Positions 18,119 to 25,897 of a stretch of 64,000 bases of DNA are shown here, in pieces (positions within the stretch are counted from its first letter, which is position 1; each line of letters starts with the position of its first letter). Made by a program: the position numbers and the translations under genes. Below the pieces are notes generated by a model that had not been told where the DNA came from, searched no databases, and was given only the letters and a program-made list of their open reading frames with translations. This DNA comes from Banduia mediterranea (GTDB lineage Bacteria > Pseudomonadota > Gammaproteobacteria > Nevskiales > Nevskiaceae): contig NZ_JAVRIC010000005.1 of the NCBI RefSeq assembly GCF_031846245.1, positions 124,001 through 188,000 of the forward strand, given 5' to 3'.

Positions 18119-18568
18119 ATGCACGATCAGGGAAAAAGCTTTGCCGCAATGAACGAGCAGGGCGCCGATCTCGGGAACTTCTATCCTGTAGGCCACATTG
18201 TTGCCGCCTTCCCGACGCGCGAAGCGGCGCTGACCGTTCAGAAGAGCCTGCAAGGCAAGGGCTATACGGCGGATGAAACCCGTTACCTGTCTCCGGAAAC
18301 CGTGGTGGAAGGTACGCAACGCGGCCTGGATTCGGCCGGTCTGCTGTCGATGCTGGGATCCTCGCTGCGCATGGTGCAGCTGTATCACGACCTGGCCGAA
18401 AAAGGGCGACACTTTCTGCTGATTCACGCCCCCGATGAGCGCGACGATGAACAGGTGATGTCGGTGATCCGTGAACAACCGCACGAACTGGCGCAGAAAT
18501 ATCATCGCCTCACCGTCGAATCGCTGGGTGGTGAACTCAACCCCACGCGCGACACTCAGCCCGGCTGA
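18119..18568 (+). CDS. Uncharacterised protein, possibly general-stress 17M-like
   Basis: 149 aa. ATG 18119 is preceded by GAGGA. The central part reads VGHIVAAFPTREAALTVQKS, LQGKGYTADETRYLSPE, then a loop and MVQLYHDLAEKGRHFLLIHAP with DDEQVMSVI, an alternating beta/alpha pattern of two ferredoxin-like halves that recalls the heat-induced/general-stress YflT (17M) fold. This is a fold guess; no function is assigned. Its last 13 bp overlap the end of the convergent HD-domain gene. Confidence 0.65.
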   Translation: MHDQGKSFAAMNEQGADLGNFYPVGHIVAAFPTREAALTVQKSLQGKGYTADETRYLSPETVVEGTQRGLDSAGLLSMLGSSLRMVQLYHDLAEKGRHFLLIHAPDERDDEQVMSVIREQPHELAQKYHRLTVESLGGELNPTRDTQPG

Positions 18569-19596
18569 AATCCTGCCGGAATTCCAGGCTCGGGACGCAG
18601 GCGCGGCGCGGCTGGACTGGCGCCAGCGGCGGTCCTCACCGCCGTCCATCCCAAGCGGCGACGCAAGGCCTGCGCGCCCTCGACGCGAGGCCGACGGCGG
18701 AGGCGCCCGAGGTCTCCCGCATCCATTGCGTCCCGCAGGCGTCGTAGTTGCGCGTCCATCGCCGATGAATACGGGTCGGGCTGGGACGGTACCGTCTGAA
18801 AGTGGGCTGCGGCGTAGCGATACACCCCTTCGAAATGGCCATCCAGACGGTCGGCACGGAGATGACGGTGAAACTCCGGTGTCTTGCGCAGCAGCTCATC
18901 TGCCGATTCATACTGCGGCGCTGCGGCGTGCTGGCCGGCAAGTCCGCACCAGGTGAACTCGCGGTAAAGGTAGTCCCGGCATTTCTCCAGATAGCAGCGA
19001 TCCGAGACCTGCGCCATCACGTCGGCCGTGCCCAGCATGAAGCCGAGCATGCGGTCGCGGCGATTGCGGACCGCAATCTGGTTCAGCGCGATCTCGTAGC
19101 CGGTGAAATGCGCGAGGCGGCGCGCCAGCGCGGCCTCCTTGGCGAATCCGACCTGCGGCAGGAACCGGGCCAGGAAATCGCCGGAGCGCCCGACGTGGGT
19201 AAAGGTGAATTCCGCGCCGTTGATCGCCTCGTCACCCGACCGGCGGATATAGCCGGCATCGTGAAACAGCGCGACCAGAACACCGAGCACCGCGCGCCGC
19301 GCTCCCAGTCGTCGGCTGGCCGGCTCGCTGCGCTCATGGCCGTCGACGAGGCGCGCCAGCGCCAGCGCGCAGTCGAGACTGTGCTGTGCGTCGTGATACC
19401 AGGTGTCGCATCCTGCGTAGCCGGCGAGTCTGCCGGTGAACAGCCTGGAAAACGTATCGAACCCACGGCGGACCGGCGCCAGGTCGATGTCCGCGTAGCG
19501 CCGGGCGAGGATCCCGCACACGGCGGCGCAGACCGACTTCGGGTCGGCAACACAGACCGTGTTGGTCACATCGTGATCGTTGCGGCGCGCTGTCAT
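18556..19596 (-). CDS. HD-domain phosphohydrolase
   Basis: 346 aa. Metal-dependent phosphohydrolase fold: the first ligands appear as H68-D69 and H72 in TWYHDAQHSLDCALALARL, then ALFHDAGYIRRSGD supplies a second H-D pair, and EFTFTHVGRSGDFLARFLP a further His. This arrangement resembles the catalytic core of HD hydrolases related to cyclic-nucleotide phosphodiesterases, but no PDE signature is certain. No sensory domain is visible; the last 70 residues are Arg/Pro-rich and look disordered. Tail-to-tail overlap of 13 bp with the gene at 18119. The xthA gene lies upstream in the same direction. Confidence 0.83.
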   Translation of the reverse strand: MTARRNDHDVTNTVCVADPKSVCAAVCGILARRYADIDLAPVRRGFDTFSRLFTGRLAGYAGCDTWYHDAQHSLDCALALARLVDGHERSEPASRRLGARRAVLGVLVALFHDAGYIRRSGDEAINGAEFTFTHVGRSGDFLARFLPQVGFAKEAALARRLAHFTGYEIALNQIAVRNRRDRMLGFMLGTADVMAQVSDRCYLEKCRDYLYREFTWCGLAGQHAAAPQYESADELLRKTPEFHRHLRADRLDGHFEGVYRYAAAHFQTVPSQPDPYSSAMDAQLRRLRDAMDAGDLGRLRRRPRVEGAQALRRRLGWTAVRTAAGASPAAPRLRPEPGIPAGFQPG

Positions 19597-19679
19597 GTCT
19601 CGTATTGAAGCCTCGCGAATCGGCCCGAACGGTGACTCAGTTCACAGCATCGGGAAATGGGCTGCCCGATTGAGACCGG

Positions 19680-20456
19680 TCAAGCGGCCGGCAGTTCGAA
19701 TTCGGCGATCAACGGCGTGTGGTCAGAAGGGCGTTCGAGCTTGCGCGGCGCGGTGTCGATGACGCAGGCGCGGCAGTTCGCCACGAGTTCGCGCGAGGCC
19801 AGCACATGATCGATGCGCAGACCGAGATTGCGGCGGAAGCCCGCGGCGCGATAGTCCCACCAGGTAAACGATTGCTCGGCCTGCTCGAACAGCCTGAAGC
19901 AATCCGACAGACCCAGATCGAGCAGCGCGCGCAGCCGCTCACGTTCCGCATCCGAGCAGAGAATGCCGCCTTCCCAGACGGTAGGATCATGGGTGTCTTC
20001 CGGCGCCGGCGCGATGTTGTAGTCGCCGGTCACGGCCAGTAGGGGATATGCGGTGAGCTGCGCCCGCAGGTAGCGTTCCAGGGCCTGCAGCCAATCGAGC
20101 TTGTAGGCGTATTTGTCGGTCCCGAGCGCCTGACCGTTCGGCACATAGACGTTGACGATACGAACGCCCCGCGTGGTCGCCGCGATCACGCGCTTCTGTT
20201 CGTCCTCATATCCGAGCATGCCGCGCGTGACGTTTTCGAGAGGGTGCCGGGACACGATCGCCACACCGTTGTAGGTCTTCTGTCCGCTGGCGGCCACATG
20301 GTAGCCGAGTGCCTGAAAGGCCTCATGCGGAAAGTCCGCGTCCTGCAGTTTCAGTTCCTGCAGGCCCAACACATCGACGGGATTCTGCGTCAGCCATTCG
20401 ATGACGTGCGGAAGGCGCACGCGCAGGGAATTCACGTTCCAGGTGGCGATTTTCAC
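19680..20456 (-). CDS. xthA: Exodeoxyribonuclease III
   Basis: 258 aa. Base-excision repair AP endonuclease and 3'-to-5' exonuclease acting on double-stranded DNA. The start is GTG at 20456 giving MKIATWNVNSLRVRLPHV, the family's N-terminus. LGLQELKLQDADFP holds the metal-binding Glu, VTGDYNIAPAPEDTHDP the Asp/Asn pair, and FRRNLGLRIDHVLAS with PSDHTPLIAEF the C-terminal catalytic Asp and His. It follows the GspE-type gene by 37 bp and is probably co-transcribed with it. Confidence 0.97.
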   Translation of the reverse strand: MKIATWNVNSLRVRLPHVIEWLTQNPVDVLGLQELKLQDADFPHEAFQALGYHVAASGQKTYNGVAIVSRHPLENVTRGMLGYEDEQKRVIAATTRGVRIVNVYVPNGQALGTDKYAYKLDWLQALERYLRAQLTAYPLLAVTGDYNIAPAPEDTHDPTVWEGGILCSDAERERLRALLDLGLSDCFRLFEQAEQSFTWWDYRAAGFRRNLGLRIDHVLASRELVANCRACVIDTAPRKLERPSDHTPLIAEFELPAA

Positions 20457-20493
20457 GGAAGTCGGCGGTCGAGCGGTATTGAGCGGCGCGCAC

Positions 20494-22287
20494 TCAGGTC
20501 GCGGCGGGTGGGTCGGGTGTGGTGCGCAGCACTTCGTCGACGGAGGTGAGGCCGGCGGCGATCTTGCGGGCGCCGGAGATTCTCAGCGGCGACATCCCTT
20601 CTGACAAGGCCTGGGCGCGCAGCAGGGCGAGATCGGTGCCCGCGTCGATCAGAGGCGCCAACGTGGCCGTGTTGTTGAGGATTTCGTAGGCGCCGACGCG
20701 CCCCAGGTAGCCGGTCTCGCGGCATTCCAGACAGCCCACGGATTCGTAGATGCTGTTCGGCGGCGTGCTCGATGCGTCGCGCGTGAGTTCCCGCCAGCGG
20801 GTTTCCGAGACCTCCACCGCATGTCGGCAATGCGGGCACAGACGGCGCAGCAGGCGCTGCGCCACCACACCCAGCAGCGTGGCGCGGATCAGGTACGAAG
20901 GCACGCCCAGATCGAGCAGGCGCGTGATCGCGCTGGGCGCATCGTTGGTATGCAGGGTGGACAGCACCAGGTGGCCGGTCAGGGCCGCCTGAATCGCGAC
21001 TTCGGCCGTTTCGAGATCGCGAATCTCACCGACCATGATGATGTCCGGGTCCTGTCGCAGCAGGGCGCGTACGCCGTCGGCGAAATTCAGGTCGATATTG
21101 GCCTGCACCTGCATCTGATTGAATGCGGGCTCCACCAGTTCGATCGGATCCTCGATCGTGCAGACATTGACCGCCGGCGTGGCCAGTTGTTTGAGCGTGG
21201 AATACAGCGTGGTGGTCTTGCCCGAGCCGGTGGGGCCGGTGACCAGGATGATGCCGTGCGGCTGGCGGATCATCGATTCCCAGCGCGCGCGATCTTCGGC
21301 GGTCAGGCCCAGCGCCGAGTAATCCTTGACCAGCACCTCGGGGTCGAAGATGCGCAACACCAGCTTTTCGCCGAAGGCGGTGGGCAATACCGAAGCACGC
21401 AGTTCGATCTCGCGACCGTCCGGGCTGCGCGTCTTCATGCGCCCGTCCTGCGGCTTGCGCTTTTCGGCCACGTCGAGTCGCGCCAGGATCTTCAGGCGCG
21501 AGATGACCGCGACCATGACGGCACCGGGCACCTGGTAAACCTCGTGCAGCTGGCCGTCGATTCGAAAACGCACATTGCCGAGCTCGCGCCGCGGCTCGAT
21601 GTGAATGTCGCTGGCGCGCTGTTCGAAAGCGTAGTTGAGCAGCCAGTCCACGATATTGACGACGTGCTGGTCGTTGGCATCGAGCTTGCCGGCGCGCCCC
21701 AGTTCGGTGAGCTGTTCGAGATTCTGGACGCCACTCGGCGTCATCCGTCCGCGTTCCACGGCGCTGGCCTTGACCGAGCGCGATAGCGCATAGAACTCGA
21801 TCAGGTAGCGCTGAATCTCCTCGGGGTTGGCGAGCACGCGCTCGATGCGCTTGCCTGCGATACGGCCGAGTTCTTCGGCCCACTCGTCGACAAAGGGTTC
21901 GCTGGTGGCGATGCTCACCTGTTGCGCGGTGACCTTGATCGGCAGGATGCGCAGGCGCGCCGCGTAGGCGTAGGGCACGACGGCGGTAACCTGGGTCACG
22001 TCGATCACCAGGGGGTCGATGCGCTGGTAGCCCAGCCCGGTGCGTCCGGCCAGCCACTGCGTCAGCGACTCGGCCGTCAGCATGCGTTGCAGCGGTGCCC
22101 GCGCATCGGGCCAGCCTTGCTGTGCGATCAGCGAAATCGGATGCGGCGGCGGCTCGCCGGTGCGCTGCGAGGGGGCCGCAAACTCGCGCGCGTCCTCGTT
22201 CCGAAGCAGGCCGTCTTCGATCAGCCAGTCGAGCACCTCCCGAAGTTGCAGGCGCGGTTCGCGTTTGCGGCTGACGATCGCGTTCAT
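20494..22287 (-). CDS. GspE/PilB-type secretion or pilus assembly ATPase
   Basis: 597 aa. Hexameric traffic ATPase of type II secretion and type IV pilus systems. N-terminal GspE/MshE_N-like domain to about residue 190; Walker A GPTGSGKTT from G351; Asp box and Walker B in LLRQDPDIIMVGEIRDLETAE; His box LTGHLVLSTLHTNDA; zinc tetracysteine CPHC then CLEC near residues 500-550. The last part, LGRVGAYEIL and SEGMSPLRISG, is also typical. No other pilus or secretion genes are nearby, so it is an orphan copy or its partners lie elsewhere. Confidence 0.93.
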   Translation of the reverse strand: MNAIVSRKREPRLQLREVLDWLIEDGLLRNEDAREFAAPSQRTGEPPPHPISLIAQQGWPDARAPLQRMLTAESLTQWLAGRTGLGYQRIDPLVIDVTQVTAVVPYAYAARLRILPIKVTAQQVSIATSEPFVDEWAEELGRIAGKRIERVLANPEEIQRYLIEFYALSRSVKASAVERGRMTPSGVQNLEQLTELGRAGKLDANDQHVVNIVDWLLNYAFEQRASDIHIEPRRELGNVRFRIDGQLHEVYQVPGAVMVAVISRLKILARLDVAEKRKPQDGRMKTRSPDGREIELRASVLPTAFGEKLVLRIFDPEVLVKDYSALGLTAEDRARWESMIRQPHGIILVTGPTGSGKTTTLYSTLKQLATPAVNVCTIEDPIELVEPAFNQMQVQANIDLNFADGVRALLRQDPDIIMVGEIRDLETAEVAIQAALTGHLVLSTLHTNDAPSAITRLLDLGVPSYLIRATLLGVVAQRLLRRLCPHCRHAVEVSETRWRELTRDASSTPPNSIYESVGCLECRETGYLGRVGAYEILNNTATLAPLIDAGTDLALLRAQALSEGMSPLRISGARKIAAGLTSVDEVLRTTPDPPAAT

Positions 22288-22343
22288 CGTTGTTCAGTAT
22301 ACGCATCGCCCGACGCCTGGATGAGGGATTGCGTATTGGTCGG

Positions 22344-22375
22344 CCCGGCCGGCGCGATGCCCGGCCGGCGCGATG
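22344..22375. repeat. Perfect tandem duplication of 16 bp
   Basis: CCCGGCCGGCGCGATG occurs twice in direct succession (22344-22359 and 22360-22375) in the 180-bp divergent interval between the GspE-type gene and the lipoprotein gene at 22468. Confidence 0.6.
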
Positions 22376-22467
22376 ATTTAAAGTAGGCTTCGTTGGAACC
22401 ACAAGACCGCGAATATGCAGACTGGGATGTCGGCGCAAGCCGGACGAGTCCGTCAAGGATTGAAACG

Positions 22468-22938
22468 ATGAAGTACCGAATCGTGTTGGGGGCGCCGCTG
22501 GGGCTGCTGCTGGCGGCCTGTCAGCACCTGGGCCTGTTCGACCCCGATCCGCGGCGGATCGAGGTCAACGAGGTGTACAGCCAGACGCAGTGCGGCACGC
22601 AAGGGCGTGAATCGCGGCTCAGTCTGTTGCCGGACCGCGCTGCAGTGCAGGCTCTGGGACTGGGCGTAGAGTCCTCGCAGCTGGACTCGATCGGGCCGTA
22701 CGTGCTGGTCGAGATGGGCGAGCGTCGCAGTGGTGGATTCAAGCTGGCCGTGAGCCGTCAGGCCGATCAGCTGGGTTCGCTGGTGCGCCTGTACGCCACA
22801 TTCATCTCGCCGCCCAAGGGCGCGATGACGACCATGGCGCTGACCAGCCCCTGCGTGCTGGTGGCCTTGCCGCAGCCCGCCGAGGCGGTGGAATTGATCG
22901 ATCAGGCAGGCACTGTCCGTGCCGAGGTGAAGCCGTGA
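22468..22938 (+). CDS. Lipoprotein with a PrcB-like C-terminal domain
   Basis: 156 aa. AAGGA precedes ATG 22468. The signal sequence ends LLLAAC, a lipobox. The C-terminal half has the pattern of the PrcB_C domain (YVLVEMGERRSGGFKLAV, then VRLYATFISPPKGAMTT and SPCVLVALP), first described in a treponemal protease complex. Function in this organism is unknown. It overlaps the next gene (stop TGA 22936-22938, next start GTG 22935), so the two are translationally coupled in a rightward envelope operon with the acyltransferase. Confidence 0.75.
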   Translation: MKYRIVLGAPLGLLLAACQHLGLFDPDPRRIEVNEVYSQTQCGTQGRESRLSLLPDRAAVQALGLGVESSQLDSIGPYVLVEMGERRSGGFKLAVSRQADQLGSLVRLYATFISPPKGAMTTMALTSPCVLVALPQPAEAVELIDQAGTVRAEVKP

Positions 22939-23381
22939 AGCGAGTGCTGCTGTGGACGGGACTGTGCGCGATGCTGCTGAGCGGCGCCGTCGCCCACGCG
23001 GCGCAGACGCGGCCGGCCGATATCGTCGACGGGTTCCGCAAGGCGGTCCTGCGCGGCAATGCCGACGAGGCACTGGGCATGCTGGCCAGCGATGTCGTGA
23101 TCTACGAGCAGGGGTTCTCGGAGTTCGATCGGCGCGAATACGCCGGGGATCATCTGGCGGCCGACATACAGTTCGAAAAGAGCATTCATCGCGCGATCAC
23201 CTGGCGCCAGGTGTTCCAGGACGAGGTGTACGCCTTCGTGATCTCGGAATATCGGCTGACCGGCGATCTCGACGGCGAGCCGCTCAATATCGCGACCACG
23301 GAAACCATGGTTCTGCGCCGCGATGCACAAAGCTGGAAGATCGCACACATTCATCTGTCTTCCCACTCCGTGGATCAATAG
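22935..23381 (+). CDS. Exported SnoaL/DUF4440-type (NTF2-fold) protein
   Basis: 148 aa from a GTG start that overlaps the previous stop. A signal peptide ends AVAHAAQ. The mature part has the NTF2/SnoaL pattern: a leading helix (VDGFRKAVLRGNADEALGML), DVVIYEQGFSEFDRREY, then long strands TWRQVFQDEVYAFVISEYRL and NIATTETMVLRRDAQSWKIA with the terminal IHLSSHS. Family members bind small ligands or are enzymes; no role can be assigned. Middle gene of the three-gene rightward operon. Confidence 0.77.
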   Translation: MKRVLLWTGLCAMLLSGAVAHAAQTRPADIVDGFRKAVLRGNADEALGMLASDVVIYEQGFSEFDRREYAGDHLAADIQFEKSIHRAITWRQVFQDEVYAFVISEYRLTGDLDGEPLNIATTETMVLRRDAQSWKIAHIHLSSHSVDQ

Positions 23382-23402
23382 CCCAAAGCGACGGTAGCCC
23401 CC

Positions 23403-24320
23403 ATGCTGAGTTTTCTCCCCGGTCCGCTGCTCGGCGCGATCATGTTCGTGGTGCTGGTCGTGCACACGCTGGTGATGGCGGTGCCGGTGTACTTCACGAT
23501 CCTGCTCAAGCTGATCACGCCGAAAGGCCCGTACCGCGATCGGGTTTCGATTTGGATGGCGGCGCTGGCGCAGATCTGGGCCAACAACAACGTGTGGTTC
23601 GGCGATACGCTGATCGGCACGCGTTGGGACATCCGCTGCGAGGTGCCGCTGTCGCCCCGCGATCAGTTTCTGGTCTGCGCCAATCACCAGAGCTGGAACG
23701 ACATTTATGTGCTGATCAAGACCTTCGGTTATCGCGGACCGTTCTTCAAGTTCTTTCTCAAGAAGGAACTGATCTGGGTGCCGGTGCTGGGCCCGGTGTG
23801 GTGGGGCCTGGACTACCCGTTCATGAAGCGTCATTCAGCCCAGACGCTGATGAAGCATCCGGAATTGCGTGGTCAGGATCTGGAGGCGACGCGCCAAGCC
23901 TGTGAGGCCGCGCGCAATCATCCGGTGCTGCTGCTGAACTTTCTGGAGGGCACGCGCTTCACCCAGGAGAAGCACGACAAGCAGAAGTCCCGTTTCGTCC
24001 ACCTGCTCAAGCCCAAGGCCGGCGGCCTTGCGTTTGCGATACAGGCGATGGGCGAGCGCCTGCATTCATTGCTGGACGTCACCATCGTCTATCCGGACGG
24101 CGCGGTCGGCTTCTGGGCATTCCTGATGGGCCGCATGCGGCACGTCGTGGTCGAGGTCCGCAAGCGCGCGATTCCGCCGGAATTCTTCCATGGCGACTAT
24201 CTCGGCGATGCGCCGTTCCGCAAGCAGGTGCAGGGCTGGGTGCAGGAAATCTGGGAAGACAAGGACCGCCGCATCGAAGAGCTGCTCGCCGAGACGCGGG
24301 CCCGGTCCGCCGGTGGCTAG
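23403..24320 (+). CDS. Membrane-associated acyltransferase of the PlsC/LPLAT family (YihG-like)
   Basis: 305 aa. An N-terminal membrane segment (LLGAIMFVVLVVHTLVMAVPVYF) is followed by the PlsC block: CANHQSWNDIYVL (the NHxxxxD motif, near residue 93), FFKFFLKKELIWVPVLGPVWW, and LNFLEGTRFT (the EGTR motif). This order fits YihG/YihO-type acyl-CoA or acyl-ACP lysophospholipid acyltransferases of the inner membrane. It follows the SnoaL-like gene by 21 bp and ends 4 bp into the convergent FMN-enzyme gene. Confidence 0.92.
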   Translation: MLSFLPGPLLGAIMFVVLVVHTLVMAVPVYFTILLKLITPKGPYRDRVSIWMAALAQIWANNNVWFGDTLIGTRWDIRCEVPLSPRDQFLVCANHQSWNDIYVLIKTFGYRGPFFKFFLKKELIWVPVLGPVWWGLDYPFMKRHSAQTLMKHPELRGQDLEATRQACEAARNHPVLLLNFLEGTRFTQEKHDKQKSRFVHLLKPKAGGLAFAIQAMGERLHSLLDVTIVYPDGAVGFWAFLMGRMRHVVVEVRKRAIPPEFFHGDYLGDAPFRKQVQGWVQEIWEDKDRRIEELLAETRARSAGG

Positions 24321-25897
24321 CGGAAGCGGTCGGCGGAGGCCGCCTCCCACAGCGTTTGCCATGAGGGCGGCGGTTCCAGCAGCAGCGCGCCGCGGTCGAG
24401 AAGGTCGTAGCGCTGTGCGGCGTTGCTGACCGAGCCGTCCAGATCGCGCCGCAGCAGATGTTTCGGTCTCAGGCTCTGTGGATGGTCGAAGCCGGCCACC
24501 GCCACCAGGGTCGCCAGCGCACCCACGGTCTCCTTGTGGAAGCGCGCCACACGGTCCGCCTTGCGTTCCACGTCGATCGCGCGCCAGCGGCGCGGGTTCT
24601 GAGTGGCCACGCCGCTCGGGCATTTGTCGGTGTGGCAGTTGACCGATTGCACGCAGCCCACGGCGAACATGAAACCGCGCGCGGAATTGCACCAGTCCGC
24701 GCCCAGCGCCATGTTCGAGGCGAGGCCGAATCCACTCACCGCCTTGCCGCTGGCGCCCACGCGTATTCCGTCGCGTACATCGCCACCGACCAAAGCATTG
24801 ATCGCGAACAGCAGGCCTTCCCGCAGCGGCAGGCCGACGCGATTGGTCAGTTCCAGCGGCGCCGCGCCGGTGCCGCCTTCGCCGCCGTCGATCACGATGA
24901 AGTCCGGCCGTATTCCGGTTTCGCGCATTGCCTTGACGATGCCGAGAAACTCCACGGGATCGCCGATGCACAGCTTGAATCCGGTCGGCTTGCCGCCGCA
25001 CAGATCGCGCAGCCGCGCCACGAATTCCAGCAAGCCGGTGGGCGTCGAGAACGCGCTGTGCGCGGCCGGGGATACACAGTCCTGCCAGGCGGGCACCTTG
25101 CGTGTTCGCGCGATTTCCTCGGTGACCTTGGCACCCGGCAGCACGCCGCCGTGGCCCGGCTTGGCGCCCTGTGACAGCTTGATCTCGATCATCTTCACCG
25201 CGTCGAGCTGTGCGGTTTCGCTGAACTGGCCCGCGTCGAAATGGCCATTGGCATCGCGGCAGCCGAAATAGCCGCTGCCGATTTCCCAGACCAGATCGCC
25301 GCCGTGTTCGAGGTGGTAGGGCGAGACCCCGCCTTCACCGGTGTCGTGAAAGAAGCCTCCGGTTTTCGCGCCGAGGTTCATCGCGCGCAGGGCGTTCGGC
25401 GACAGTGAGCCGAAGCTCATCGCCGAGATGTTGTAGACCGAGGCACTGTAGGGCTGGCGGCAGTCGCGGCCACCGATGTCGATGCGGAAACGGTCGTCCG
25501 CCTTCTCCTTGGGCGTGATCGAGTGCTCGATCCATTCGTGGCCGCCGGCGTAGACGTCGTGCTTGGTACCGAAGGGATGCTTGTCGTTGGCGCCCTTGGC
25601 GCGCTCATAGACCAGCTCGCGCTGCTCGCGCGAGAACGGGCGGCCATCGGTATCGCTTTCGAACAGGTACTGGCGCAGTTCCGGACGGATCGCCTCGATA
25701 TACCAGCGCATGCGCGAGATCAGCGGATAGTTGCGCCGCAGGTTATGCCAGGGCTGGAACAAATCCCACAACGCCACTATCGTCAATAGCCCGAAGCCTG
25801 CCGTCGCGATCCACCAGCCGGCATGCCCCCGACTGGCCGGCCACGCACACAGCAGCGCGGCCAGTGCCGGGACGAACAGTCCGCCGTAACGGATCAC
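24317..25897 (-). CDS. FMN-binding glutamate-synthase-family protein (GltB2-like), membrane-anchored
   Basis: 526 aa from GTG 25897, which overlaps the prlC stop as GTGA and is followed by two hydrophobic segments (YGGLFVPALAALLCAWPA and WWIATAGFGLLTIVALW). The soluble part is the glutamate-synthase FMN/Fe-S barrel: FGSLSPNALRAMNLGAKTGG, SQGAKPGHGGVLPG, FIVIDGGEGGTGAAPLEL, and CVQSVNCHTDKCPSGVATQ with the clustered Cys. These stand-alone, membrane-attached homologues lack the GltB amidotransferase domain, and their reaction is not established. Reading through prlC would give a longer frame, but that part is in a different frame from prlC and is not real. Confidence 0.86.
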   Translation of the reverse strand: MIRYGGLFVPALAALLCAWPASRGHAGWWIATAGFGLLTIVALWDLFQPWHNLRRNYPLISRMRWYIEAIRPELRQYLFESDTDGRPFSREQRELVYERAKGANDKHPFGTKHDVYAGGHEWIEHSITPKEKADDRFRIDIGGRDCRQPYSASVYNISAMSFGSLSPNALRAMNLGAKTGGFFHDTGEGGVSPYHLEHGGDLVWEIGSGYFGCRDANGHFDAGQFSETAQLDAVKMIEIKLSQGAKPGHGGVLPGAKVTEEIARTRKVPAWQDCVSPAAHSAFSTPTGLLEFVARLRDLCGGKPTGFKLCIGDPVEFLGIVKAMRETGIRPDFIVIDGGEGGTGAAPLELTNRVGLPLREGLLFAINALVGGDVRDGIRVGASGKAVSGFGLASNMALGADWCNSARGFMFAVGCVQSVNCHTDKCPSGVATQNPRRWRAIDVERKADRVARFHKETVGALATLVAVAGFDHPQSLRPKHLLRRDLDGSVSNAAQRYDLLDRGALLLEPPPSWQTLWEAASADRFR

